From: Pyrus communis
Lineage: Eukaryota > Streptophyta > Magnoliopsida > Rosales > Rosaceae
Direction: 5' to 3'
Length of the DNA: 64,000 bases
Assembly (NCBI RefSeq): GCF_963583255.1
Contig: NC_084803.1
Location: 4,894,121-4,958,120, forward strand
Both the position numbers and the translations under genes were made by a program. The notes below the pieces were generated by a model, which saw only the letters and a program-made list of their open reading frames with translations, had not been told where the DNA came from and ran no database searches. This document shows positions 12,235 to 23,403 of the stretch, piece after piece. The stretch's first letter is position 1. Every line of letters starts with the position of its first letter.

Positions 12235-13035
12235 CAGGGCCAATCTTGAAGTTAGTCGGATAAGGCGACCGCCTAGAGAGCCCGATCTCGGCGGATCCCA
12301 AATTTTTTTTTTCTTTTCTATCTATGTTGTAATATAATAAAAATTAAGTGAGAGATCGCAGTACTACAATCTGGTGCCACTTAGTACTACGATTTAGTAA
12401 TATTCTTTTTCACTAGTAAGTGAGAGGTCTACGGTTCGATTTTCGCTAAAGGTGAATTTGAATCATATTATTACTAGTCTATTGTAAGGCTAACCCATTT
12501 TCTTATCTCGTTAGTGTAGATAATATCATTTGTTAAAAATAAAAGTAAGCCAAAGTTAGCAAATGAGTTGCGAGTGTGGTGGAAATAGAGTGTGCAATGC
12601 TTCGTAGTGTTTTGTAGAGTGTGTTGCTTTCCTTTTTCTCTTGTTTTTTTTATTTTTATTTATTTATTTTAGTTTTGGCCTTTCCAGCTTCCAATAACCA
12701 TTAGATGTTTCTCGATACAGCCCTAGTCGTTTTCTCTCTTCGTTTCACAAAAAATTATATATCTGGAGAAAATTTGTCCATGTTTCAAAATTTCCATCAT
12801 TGCAAAAAAAAAAAAAAAAAAAAAAAAGGTAAAAAAGGTCGGTTTGATTCTTTATCGTTTGCTCCTGTGTTTGATATTATTATTTTTAATTATATTTGAT
12901 ATAAAAATAGACTTTTTCATGTATTTAGCGAATTTTTTTGTACATGTCAATATACAATGGGTCGAGGATTAGAGAATTCTAGGACCTGACTTCAAACGCT
13001 CACGTAGGGCCCCTAAATTTTCAAGGCCGGGCCTG
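12235..13035. mobile_element. hAT-like non-autonomous element, 801 bp
   Basis: The left end starts CAGGGCCAATCTTGAA; the right end, read inward on the minus strand, is CAGGCCCGGCCTTGAA. The flanks are GTAGAATG (12227-12234) and GTTGAATG (13036-13043), an 8-bp target-site duplication with one mismatch. An 8-bp duplication and CAGGG-type termini are typical of hAT elements. The interior is AT-rich, includes a poly-A run near 12805-12828, and has no transposase frame. Confidence 0.68.
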
Positions 13036-15243
13036 GTTGAATGCCATCCTAAATCCAATATTTGTTTAATTGGGGACCAATTATGTATAAGAATGAACTT
13101 CATACCGTAATAAGTTACAATTGTTCTTGGTCTTATCTTAAGGAGAAACACCTCTACATAGTGATAAAAGTCTAAGATGAACTAAATAGTTATCTAAAGT
13201 TGTTTGGGACAATACTTTTAGTTTTTAGAGTTGATATCACGTCTTTGAGCTTGTGGATACATATGTGCAAGAAATAACATACTTAGCCCCGAAAGAATCC
13301 TATTTAGGAAATACAACATCCATTAAGGATAAATAAGTCAATAAATAATATTTTTAACAACACCTGTATTAAATAATAATCTCCCTAAACTTATTAAATT
13401 GGTTTGTTCCGAACTGTATGACTTCATGGAAGCTTACTGTATATAAAAAACATTTTCTGACTAGTTTAGCAACTGATTTCAATATGTTTTAAACAACATA
13501 CTAAATTTATAACTTTGGGTCAAAAGATAATTTTGGTAAGTTCACATTTCTTGTAATAGAGTCATTGAATCCCATTGAAACTTAACATCATGTTGTAATA
13601 TTGTTAAATATGAAGGTTTTGGACCCAAAAGTCAATAACGTAGTAGGTAATTTCACGATGCCCACTAATAATATCTTATGTCTATATGGTAAGAAGACAT
13701 CCATGCCGTAACAATCAAAGTTAGTATGATATCATTATAATTTTTAAGGTTGTAGAGAAATAACTAAACCTTAATTAATTCAAAGGTATCTAATGAACAA
13801 GATAATTCACTAAATTTAATCAACGGTCTAAATTACTTTTTAAATTTTATTAAAACAAAGGCACTAATACCACATTTTTCTGTAAAGAGTAGTATAGATA
13901 CGTTATATGAATATTATAACCTGCAGAACAATTGCACCTGTAAGAGTTATATCATCTGTCATAACTCAAAACCCTACTACACAATAGCGAGTATGGCCTT
14001 TTTTTCCCATAGCAGCTTTGCTGCCAACTTCATGAACTGGATGGGGTGCCTTGAAACAATTTTCATGCTCTTTGGTTCAATGTTTAATTTTGCAAAATAT
14101 ATAATGATAGGCATTTAGCTATTAACTCGTGCTTATTTTTTCGTGAGAAACAAAAGACTGATTAAACGTGTGACGAGAGTCTAATATTATATAATATACC
14201 TAGCCTCTATATATATAGCTAACTATGTAGGTCTAGGTGAGATATCATATGGCCTTAATTCGTATCTTTAGCCATTTATCTGTAAAGGAAGCTGCATTCT
14301 ATGTGTGAATCTTTGTGGCGGCTATCAAACGACACAGTACACTCGTTCATCACTCTCTCTCCAGGCATGCATTGCATATATTACACCTTGCAAACCAAGA
14401 AGTGACCGGTTGACAGAGAAATATATATTATGATGACGATACGAGCGATCTCAAATCTTCATATCTTTATTTGATCCGTTTTCTGGTGCTTTGCATGCAT
14501 TGCATGTAGAGCAAATCTATAGTCGATATCTATATAGCCCCAACCTTTTCTCATCACACATCATAATATATAATGCCTCTGATGAATTTCAGATCTAATA
14601 TCTCCCAGTATAATTTTCTACTGGATTTACCTGGACTCGACTAGATCTCGCACAATCTATATCATGACCAGCTTCATGATTATGCTTCTGTGTCCAAGCC
14701 GGGATGTTACGCTCAATGTTTATGCATGAAACTTGAAATATCTACAATTCTTTTTATATACTAAGTTTTGTATTTAGTGTTGAGGGTATGAATACATTGC
14801 AAAAAGATAAGGAACATGAAGGTGAGCTACTTCTCATGTTGTCAACTAATTTTATAGTTGAACTTCAACTTTATTCATTTAGAATTTAAGGTTTACGCTA
14901 GGTAGTGCTGTACATTACCTACATGTGTTTTTGTGTGCATATAAATACCTAAGTTGGTGTGTTGTGTGTCCGGCCGGCCGTGTGTTGCATATGTGTGCAG
15001 ACCCCTTCTTCTAGCACCATCTAAAACGTGGTAGTATAAGCTAGGTAGTGGACGAGTGTAACAAACACAATCTTCGTTCCCCACTAAAAACCAGTCTTAT
15101 TAGCAGCCCTGAAGATAATTCTCCAAAATGTTGATTCCTAGCTGCACGTGTATGTGGTAATGGGGGCAGTAGTTACATGTATGTGGTAATGGGGGCACTA
15201 GTTACTAGCTAGTCTATCAACCTAACACGTGCTCAACATTTCT

Positions 15244-15532
15244 TTTTTATTGATAATATTCTTAACTTGTATGATATAGTATAAGATGTTTATATTGTCC
15301 GAATGCCTACATTTGATTCATTGATAAACTTGATTCTTTTTTTATTGAATTTTTTTGTCAGACCGTCTAACGATATAAAATGTTGATATCGTTATAATGG
15401 AATATGAGTCATTGATAGGTTTGATTATTTCTTTTTTCATTGGCTATATTCGTTTGTCAAATTGTCTGATAATATGAAACGCTTATATTATCATAATGTG
15501 AACATGAGTCACTCATAAACTCGAACTATTTT
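15244..15532 (+). repeat. Degenerate ~95-bp tandem repeat, three units
   Basis: Units start near 15244, 15337 and 15431. Each has TTTTTTATTG or TTTTTTCATTG, then a GTC(A/C)G(A/T) segment, an AT-rich block, TTATATTRTC- or GATATCGTTATAA-like text, and TGA(T/G)TCATTGATAAACTTGA-like text. Units have diverged heavily, implying an old duplication. Confidence 0.55.
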
Positions 15533-16342
15533 TCAAATATGTCTTATTCATTGTTTTAACAACATAAGAATTAAGAAGACAATGTAGCATTATCCAAACA
15601 TTCCCTCTAATATAAATTTGGATTTTGAATTTTCAGCCAGAGAACTCACTAATACATCAAATCATGACTAACCTTACAAGTAGTTAAGGTGAAGCAAAGT
15701 GTACTTCCTATAGTGTTCCATACCAGATTAAAGCACCCATCCAAGTTGATTAGATTGCCACCACCACCATTTCACCACCAAACTTCTTAGAATAGTTACA
15801 CTAAGTTTATTTTCTTTCTAATTTCTTCAATGATAAACATAAGTAGTACTGCAACCACAGTACCACTGCATGCCTAATTAAGCATTAATGCCCTTGAAGC
15901 TTTAAAACTTAATCGTACATTTGTGGTGTTATGCATGGTGGGATTCATCGTACATTGGGACATGCAAGCATATATATATGAACAGACACCTGTCCCAATA
16001 ATACAGACCATTATATATACAATATAATATATATATATATAGACACACACGTATATATTTACTAGGATTTCTGGGTCCCAAACCACCAATCAGCATCAAA
16101 CACCTCCCCAACTCTGAAAAAGGTAAGAGATATCGTGTGGAGGTTTCTGGTACACTTTGTGCCTTCCAGTACACATGACATTCGTACCATGCATGATTGC
16201 CACGTTGACGGGCTTGCCAAACATGCCCTAAAAAACCAAACAAGAGTTATTGTTGTGGGGGGAGGATTTGGAGCAAGCAAATGTTCGTAGCTTTGTGTTT
16301 CAATTGTTGAGCATGTGAAGTTTGAAAGCGATGGAGACCAAC

Positions 16343-16344
<2 letters not shown>

Positions 16345-16376
<32 letters not shown>
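16345..16376 (+). repeat. (GA)n microsatellite
   Basis: About 16 uninterrupted GA dinucleotides; a likely length-polymorphic marker. Confidence 0.95.
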
Positions 16377-16377
<1 letters not shown>

Positions 16378-17411
16378 ATTACCAACACAACATATTGTAT
16401 GTGTAGGCATACACCAGTCACTCATCATTCGTTTTGATTTGGACATTGTTTCCGTGCATTCAGGTGCGCATATTCGACTTCTGTCCGGAGAAGTCGACAG
16501 TACTAATAAATTGTACGTGTTCAGATAAATACATAATCAAGCTACACCTTCAGCCCTAAGAGCTGTAAAACACGTGGTCAGGGTTTGTACATACAAGAGG
16601 TGGTCACACATATAGTTGGAAAAACATGGGAAATACATTATGTATTAAGGCACTCCTCATATAGTCCTCATAGTTTTTACATGTCTAGTTAGAGCAATGT
16701 AAAATATATGGTAACAGATCCCGTCTTGTTTCTGGTTGAGTTCTGCTGTTCGTGTGTTGCCTCTTTCCATTGTATCGGAAAATAGATGGCTGTGTTTTGC
16801 AAATACCGCATAAACTATTTAAGGTTTATACAAATATCACTAAAGTTTTTAAGCAATTTACTGTGTGGATTGTACTTTTTAGCGTGAATGTACGATCACC
16901 TCTGTTAGTTTTCATAGCATTACGTGTCACGCACTTGGGCGCTTTGACTCCTAGATGATTTAGGGTGATTGTGCTCACTGGAGAAAGAGAATCCTTGGAT
17001 TTTCCAATCACATCCATTTATCGTATATTTTGTAGTCAGTTTTTATCAGATATTGTTTATATTCAATTTTAAATAAAAAAATTTATAATAATTTTTGACC
17101 CCACGATGTACAATGAACGAATGTAATTGAAAGATCTTCAAGATCCTTATAAAGAGAATCCGTCGAGGATCCCCCAGCTCACTAAAGAACATAATTGTGT
17201 TGACTTGATTTGGCTCTTTTGTATGCTCACTAGCTTTAGTAAACTTATCCAAGTGTGCTAAAGGTCTTGAAATGAAATCCTAAAAAATATTGAGAGTGTG
17301 AATACCGCGTCAAGGAATTAAAAAAAAAAAAACACACATTTTGTGTGACGTCAACGTAAGGAAGAGAGCAGGCATGTTGCAGCCCTTGTGTCCTAATCAA
17401 ATTTCTTATGG

Positions 17412-17575
17412 AATAATGTTAGGAAGATCAAAATTTTAAATCAGATTTATAAATTAAATGATGTATCACTAATATGAATAAGCACGTTAATAAAAACTTA
17501 AGTAATAATCCAATTATCAACAATCATTTCATTTACAAATTTAGTTTAAAATTTTGATCTCCCTATCATTACCCT
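17412..17575. mobile_element. MITE, AATAATGTTAGGAAGATC-type family
   Basis: The left end AATGTTAGGAAGATCAAAAT and the right end, reverse complement AATGATAGGGAGATCAAAAT, form clear terminal inverted repeats. The core has CACTAATATGAATAAGCACGT and AATAATCCAATTATCAACA. It is the best-preserved copy of this family in the window. Confidence 0.72.
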
Positions 17576-18664
17576 TTCTTATAAAACCTGAAAAAGTGGT
17601 AGATTCACACTAAACGTCAGTCTTGGTGGAATTTCTTTGCGCAGTACGTATTTACGCACACCACTAATAAGAATTCAGGTTGTGTTCATGAAACTTTCCT
17701 AATTAATTAGAATATGAATTAAGGAATATTGCTTGCATCACTCACTCTCTATAAGAGGAATGCACATATTTTACAATTTACAAATAATGTATCTTCATTA
17801 TATAAATTTCTTGATTGGGAACAACTCAATTTCTTAATCTTCATTTGAAGATTATTCCCACAAAAATCCATTCGAATTGGAAATCATTTATGCATCCAAA
17901 TGTATAAAACCAATAGATGGTATGAGAATCAAGGAACATATTTATAATGAACCGTCAATTTATTTAATGCATTTGGATGACTAAATAATCTCCAATTTAG
18001 ATGAATTTTTGTATAGATGATCTCAAATGAAGATTAAAAATTGAACTATTTCGGCTATAAAACTTACATGATAAGAATATGTTATTAGAAAATAATCAAA
18101 TATGTGCATTCCCTCCGTGAGGGAATGCAAGTATTATTCTAATTGCTTAATGTTTTGTTAAGTGATTTGGAGGCATGCACACAACCCACAAAACACCCGA
18201 TTATTGCGTAGTTTACCAGTACTATTATACCTAAGTAAACACCAGAATTAAAGTCTAATTTAACATTAGAGTTTAGTGGAAAAATTATATTAGAAAATGA
18301 AAATCTTTTCCATTTTATAATACTTGAACTACATTTTGTATTTAAAAGAACAAAGGTGATAGATGGCACCATGGTTTGGTTTTTTTCTTTTCTTTTCAGA
18401 AAGCTGTTCATTGTTTGATTTCACATGTTAACATATTAAGTTTCGACACTAGTCACATATATTACTGAAGGGAAATGAAGGTCGACCTTTCTTCGTTCCC
18501 ATTGGGAGAGGGTATCTTTCGTGTATCCTTTAAAAATGATTGAAAACTTGCAGTCACATGTGCCCTACACATGTCCTGCCCTTTACCGTGCCAAATTTTA
18601 ATAGGTCTAAAGACTATATTTCCATATTTTCTCGTACTTCGCAGTTGTACATTGCAGCATATAT

Positions 18665-18876
18665 AATTATTATGTCGATGAGATTCACTGGGAAATCCAC
18701 ATTATTTCCTTCAGAATTGCACATGCACCCTTCCAAAGAAAATTTATGAATATTCTTTTCCCCAGGTTCTAATTATTATGTCGATGAGATTCACTGGGAA
18801 ATCCACATTATTTCCTTCAGAATTGCACATGCACCCTTCCAAAGAAAATTTATGAATATTCTTTTCCTCAGGTTCT
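18665..18876 (+). repeat. 106-bp perfect-looking tandem duplication
   Basis: Unit one 18665-18770 and unit two 18771-18876 both begin AATTATTATGTCGATGAGA and end CAGGTTCT. I see one difference (CCCC versus CCTC before AGG), so the duplication is recent. Confidence 0.95.
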
Positions 18877-18897
18877 AAGTAAATTAATTTGGTATAG

Positions 18898-19374
18898 CAA
18901 TGTTCTAAAAGATGCTAGGCGCTAGTCGGAGGTTTAGTCGCCTAGGCGGGGTCTAGGCGAACTAGACGGATTTAAGTAAATCTATTATATTTCGTGTAAA
19001 TAAGTGTTTGTTTATACTTAAAATATATATAATTTCATTATAAACTACAAAATAGAATGACATATATATTATGAAATATTAGAACATAATGAAAACGTGA
19101 GGAACAAGCATATAATGTGTTCATTTAACTATTCAGCAAGTCTATTACAATTTATTGAAAAAATAAAATACAAAATGAAAGTTATCTATTTTCTGTCTAA
19201 GTGAGTCGCAACCTAAGTGGGTGCCTAGGCTGTCTGGCGGGCTAGGCGGGTGCCTCAACAGGTCTAGGCACCCTTTTTTAATTTTCAAACGCCTAGGCAT
19301 TAATCGGAGCGGTGTCCAGCTGCCTAGCGCCTAGGTGGGGCCTAGGGGCGCTAGGCGGGGATTTTAGAACAGTG
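18898..19374. mobile_element. hAT-like MITE, 477 bp
   Basis: Termini are CAATGTTCTAAAA at the left and, on the other strand at the right, CACTGTTCTAAAA, followed on both sides by GC-rich text built from CCTAGGCG/CGCCTAGG motifs. The flanks TGGTATAG and GGTATAAG share GGTATA, offset by one base, as an imperfect 8-bp target duplication. The middle is AT-rich and non-coding. The GC-rich, self-complementary ends contrast strongly with the surroundings. Confidence 0.68.
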
Positions 19375-19427
19375 GGTATAAGTGAATGGGGTAACGATTG
19401 AATTCAAACTCACCAAATCCGTAGTAA

Positions 19428-19740
19428 GTAATGTTAGGAAAATCAAATAATGTAAATGTTGATGAATATATTATTACTTAAGTGTTGATTAACATGCTTA
19501 TTTTCTATTGGTGACACATAATTTGGTTTGCAAATTTGGTTTCTCTAGCATTATCCATCTGTAAATTTAAAATTTCAATAACATGCATTTTGAAATGAAA
19601 AGGGTAATGATAGAGAGACTGAATTTGTAGAAAAAATTTGTAAACTAAATAACATAGAAGTTGATAATTGGATTATTATTTAAATATTAATTAACGTGCT
19701 TATTTCTTGTTGGTTTTCAAATTTAGTCTACCTAACATAA
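19428..19740. mobile_element. Two adjacent MITEs of the AATGTTAGGAA family
   Basis: Copy one, about 19428-19556, runs from GTAATGTTAGGAAAATCAAA to TTTGGTTTCTCTAGCATTA. Copy two, about 19602-19740, runs from GGTAATGATAGAGAGACTGA to AATTTAGTCTACCTAACAT. Both carry TTGATTAACATGCTTATT- or TTAATTAACGTGCTTATT-like cores, so they are direct copies of one family separated by about 45 bp. Confidence 0.65.
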
Positions 19741-19963
19741 AACAAAATTACGTACGTACCCTAATATGATCTCCTTGTAATCTCCGAGCCGAGTAACTTT
19801 CCAGTGTGCATTCTGATTGTAATAGTCAGGACTCACATAATGTAACTAATTAGTCCGTCTATGATAGGAAAAGCAAATGCGTATAACCAATACTATATAT
19901 CTTAAGTTGTATATAAATTTTTCGACCGTTCATATTATAACCCATAAATTAGTACGATATATG

Positions 19964-20307
19964 TGTTGAGAGATGTGAGGAACAAACCTTGTTAGTGGCT
20001 TATATGGTCTTGGACTACTCTCATATTACCAATTGATTTTATGGAGAAATCCTAATTTTATCATGGTATAAGAGCAAGTTGTTCCCGTGTGAAAGCTTAA
20101 GAGCCACACATGCTCACGCGTCATCCACTTGGCCACACGTGCAGGGGCTTGTTGAGAGTTCAAATGTGAGGAACAATTTGTCCGACATCAATGAGGGGGC
20201 TTGTTGAGAGTTCAAATGTGAGGAACAATTTGTCCGACATCAATGAGGGACAAACCTTGTTAATGACTTATACCAATTAGTTTTATGATGAAATCCTAAT
20301 TTCATCA
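19964..20307 (+). mobile_element. Complete TRIM retrotransposon, 344 bp
   Basis: The 5' LTR (19964-20063) starts TGTTGAGAG and ends TTTTATCA. TGGTATAAGAGC (20064-20075) follows at once, one base off the TGGTATCAGAGC primer-binding site complementary to initiator Met tRNA. A short interior ends in GCAGGGGCT, a possible polypurine tract. The 3' LTR (20150-20307) starts TGTTGAGAG and ends TTTCATCA. The flanks ATATG and ATATC match in four of five bases. The first 52 bp of the 3' LTR are duplicated in tandem (20150-20201, 20202-20253). The 5' LTR lacks an internal segment between two ACAA motifs. There is no coding sequence, as is normal for a TRIM. Confidence 0.82.
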
Positions 20308-21384
20308 ATATCAACGTGTCACCTACAAAATACAAACAAAATGCGTCTCCAGTGAGCCCCAGGAGAATCAACGAGGACCACGAGGACGATCTGATCTGGA
20401 AGGTGAGATATAATGAGAATTTTAGAAACGATGAACTGGATGCCACTATGGCCATTCATCTGCCCCATCAAGATTCTTGGATTATTCCCTCCCCATTTCC
20501 GACTCTCTAGGTTTAATTAACGTCCCACTCATTTCACCCAAAAAAAAAAGGTCCCACTCAAAAAAAAAAAAAAAAAAAAAGGTTCATCACTTTCTGTTTA
20601 TACTTTGATGATTTGACCAATATATCTGTATACACACACATAAATGATAATGTTGGTGAATTAAGTTGTTACAAGGAGATCAAACTCATACTAAAATGTA
20701 TAGACATAATTATTTGTTATCACTACAATAAAACATCATTTATGATCAAAATACATTATTGAAACATGGATAAAAAAATTCCCAGCTAGCTAGTTAATGT
20801 TGCATGTCATTTGGTTTTCAAATTCATGTTGTAACCTCAAGAAGAAAAATAAAATGAAAACACTTAACTGTAAATAATATAGCCGCCTAACCAACACATT
20901 AATAAATCATATACAAGTTCAATACCAAAAAATAAAAACCAATTGACACAAAGTCAAGAAACAAATCTTCTAGGCATATTCTAATTAACCCTGTAAGTTT
21001 GAAAATGATTATGAATCAGGTAATGTAACTAGGGACTGTTATATATTTCATACTCTACTAATACATTCCTCAATTCCTTATGTATAACACAATTTCTATT
21101 CAATATATGTACATTAAAGTTTAACAAATATACATAAATTATTAATTATAAACACAATTTTTTTATGCAAGTTTCTAAGGGTGATTTACCTGTAAAAAAA
21201 TTTGAAACACGATCTGTCATCATGAAGCAATATTACTAGGGACTACTGTATTAACATTCCAGTCACTGTCGAAGTCCATGGAAAATGCTAGTGGTCTCCT
21301 ACAGGGAGTAATTAAAGAGGACGGTGGAGTGGTTAGATTACCTTGTCTCCAAGCTAATTAAAATCATCCATATATTCTCGTACT
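20308..21384. other. Intergenic, no gene seen
   Basis: AT-rich, with poly-A runs near 20540 and 20560-20580. A 64-codon open frame at 20316-20510 starts just outside the TRIM and resembles no family I recognise. Confidence 0.4.
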
Positions 21385-21994
21385 CATGGACGGAGCCAAT
21401 AGAGGCTCACTGGGGGCAGATACCCCCACTGAAGTAATTTGTTTGTTAAGTTGTAGACTAGAGTTATGTAATATACACACGTTATCTTCGAAGAAAATAT
21501 ATGTATCTAATATCCAACATACCTTCATTGTCACATCTCGGGCTCGACTCAACCGTAGCATGATATTATCCGCTTTGAGCCCCGACCACGCCCTCACGGT
21601 TTTGTTTCTGGGAACTCACACGAGAACTTCCCAGTGGGTCATCCATCCTAGGAAAGCTCTCACGCGAACTCGCTTAACTTCGGAGTTCTTACGGAACCCA
21701 AAGCCAGTGAGCCTTATATGTATATTTTCATCTCTACGTAGCACGATGCCTTTTGGCTCTTATTCTATCATTCAAACTGAAAAACTCATCTCCCGCCTAT
21801 CATGTATTAATATTTTTCTCACCACTTTTCCACTTTCCACTGCTATACTGGAATTTTTGTAACATGAAATTGTGATACATCATCATTTGAAAGTATCCCT
21901 ATTATCATATTAAGTATAAACCACACTATAATAAAGTTTTCTTAGTTAATTTTCGGGATGCCCCCACTAAAAAAAAATTGTAGCTTCGTCCGTG
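21385..21994. mobile_element. hAT-like MITE, 610 bp, hosting Cassandra sequence
   Basis: The left end CATGGACGGAGC pairs with the right end, reverse complement CACGGACGAAGC. Both flanks carry TCGTACT (21378-21384 and 21995-22001), a perfect 7-bp direct duplication with a mismatched eighth base. CCCCCACT motifs lie inside both ends. The interior from 21529 to about 21759 is an inserted or captured Cassandra fragment. Confidence 0.72.
21529..21759. mobile_element. Rearranged Cassandra LTR fragment (head-to-head)
   Basis: From 21529 to about 21712 the sequence is a Cassandra LTR in minus orientation, beginning TGTCACATC and including the 5S-rRNA-like segment (CGCTTAACTTCGGAGTTCTT). At about 21712 it switches to the plus orientation of the same LTR's 5' part (CTTATATGTATATT, then TCTCTACGTAGCACGATGCC). 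The two halves meet within the palindrome formed by AGCCAGTGAGC. Cassandra elements are known non-coding TRIMs with 5S-derived LTRs. Confidence 0.8.
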
Positions 21995-23050
21995 TCGTAC
22001 TGTTAAGCACATAGCTAGAAGATTTTCGAATACCCTGTTGAAAATCGCAATCCAAAGACAACAAGATCAGTTTAATTTGTCTTGGATTGCCTCCTTTTCT
22101 AATAATGTCAAGAAACCTAAATAGTTAAGACCAAGTTAAGCATGCATGCATGTCACTTATATTTTAGACGGAGCACATTTCTTACCTTTCAAATTTTAAT
22201 TAACTTTGATGGTAAATCAACAGTACTAATTAGCCAAGTATTTTTACCATATTTGTAACTTTATTACCTTTTTAATTTAGGATTAGGAGACAGCAATGCG
22301 GTTAATATAGACTGAGGTCGCATGCATCCCTTTGTATTTCAAGTAGATAAGGAATGCACTTAAGTGTCTAAATATGGTTAAAGTGCTTGATTATCATGTT
22401 AACAATGGTGTGTTGAAAGAAATGAAAAAAATGGAAGATCTTAATTGATGATTCATTAAACCTAATTTTTTAAAATTCAAAATATTACATTGAATAGATT
22501 TACTTATTTCAAATACATTGTATTTTGTAGTTCTATTATTTGCTAATCAATTAAGATTATTGTTGAAATTCTAAATATGAAAGGGGGAATGTAAAACTTT
22601 GTTGTTTTGAGTTGATATACATTTTCAATATCCTCACATGCCAAATGGTGCAATTTTCAGTATACTCACATGCCAAACGATACAAGTGAATTTGTCTGAA
22701 TTATTAGAGGAATTCGAACTTGAGTGCAATAGAGCACGCTGTTTTGACTAACCTGACTATATATAAGACCAAGTTTGCAATTTAGTTGGTATTGCTTATT
22801 TTCCTCGATTTGAGAAATCTCTTGTACAATGTCATATACTCTAGCTTAGATTCAAGTTTATTGTCGGGTTAGAATGAAAGTTGTGCACTTGTTATACTCT
22901 TGTTCAACTTAGGTTTAACCCCAAAAATAAATCAAAATTTATATCGATTAGATTGGACTGAGCCTCCTAGATTTTTTGTAACAACATATTACAAGGCTAA
23001 TTTTTAAATTCCAAAAGTAATTACAACGCTAGTGTTTTTACTTTCTGGAT
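21995..23050. other. Intergenic, no gene seen
   Basis: AT-rich sequence without a supported gene. A short repeated phrase (ATCCTCACATGCCAAATG / ACTCACATGCCAAACG) lies near 22630-22680. Confidence 0.4.
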
Positions 23051-23053
23051 TAA

Positions 23054-23403
23054 GGGCTGGTTTGGTATTGCTGTACTTTGAAAAAAAGCTGCTTCTGCTG
23101 TGCTGTGAGAATAAGCAGCTGTGAAATAAAGCAGCAGAGTGTTTGGTAAACTTTTTTGTAAAAGTGCTTTTGAAAAAAAAAAAAAAAAGGCAGTATTAGA
23201 GTGTTTGGTAAACTTTTATGTAAAACAGATGTGAAAAAAAACTGGTTTTTCAAAGCTGGGTTTTGCAGCTTCTTGTTTTTGGCTTTTTTTCATCCAAAAC
23301 TGTGAAAAAAAGCTGAAGTTGAGTGTTTACCAAACACAAAAACAGCTCCCAGCTTTTTTTGATAGCAGCTTTTTTCAGAATCACCTCAATACCAAACCAG
23401 GTC
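23054..23403. mobile_element. Tourist-like (PIF/Harbinger) MITE, 350 bp
   Basis: The terminal inverted repeats are GGGCTGGTTTGGTATTG at the left and GACCTGGTTTGGTATTG (reverse complement) at the right, flanked by TAA on both sides (23051-23053, 23404-23406). A 3-bp TWA duplication with a GG-beginning terminus is the PIF/Harbinger signature. The interior is rich in AGCTGCTTTT and GTGTTTGGTAAAC motifs on both strands, so the whole element can fold back. Confidence 0.85.

Larger units (their letters stand above)
13044..17411. other. Intergenic, no gene seen; simple and degenerate repeats
   Basis: No coding gene is supported over about 4.4 kb. It contains a near-identical tandem duplication of about 30 bp at 15145-15204, a degenerate three-unit repeat at 15244-15532, TATATA runs near 16030 and a (GA)n microsatellite at 16345-16376. 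The longer minus-strand frames at 15.9-16.4 kb are low-complexity readings of these repeats. Confidence 0.4.

Noticed and set aside
15929..16421. Minus-strand frames of 104-119 codons
   Set aside because: Driven by the GA microsatellite (poly Ser-Leu) and TATA-rich text.
20316..20510. 64-codon open frame
   Set aside because: Begins next to the TRIM element and shows no domain or homolog I can name.
21535..21740. 5S rRNA gene
   Set aside because: Similarity covers only part of 5S and is embedded in LTR sequence; it is the 5S-derived segment of Cassandra. The same holds for the copies at 40.5 and 63.7 kb.
21386..21862. 158-codon open frame on the plus strand
   Set aside because: It reads through the hAT-like MITE and the inverted Cassandra fragment; no protein family is seen.
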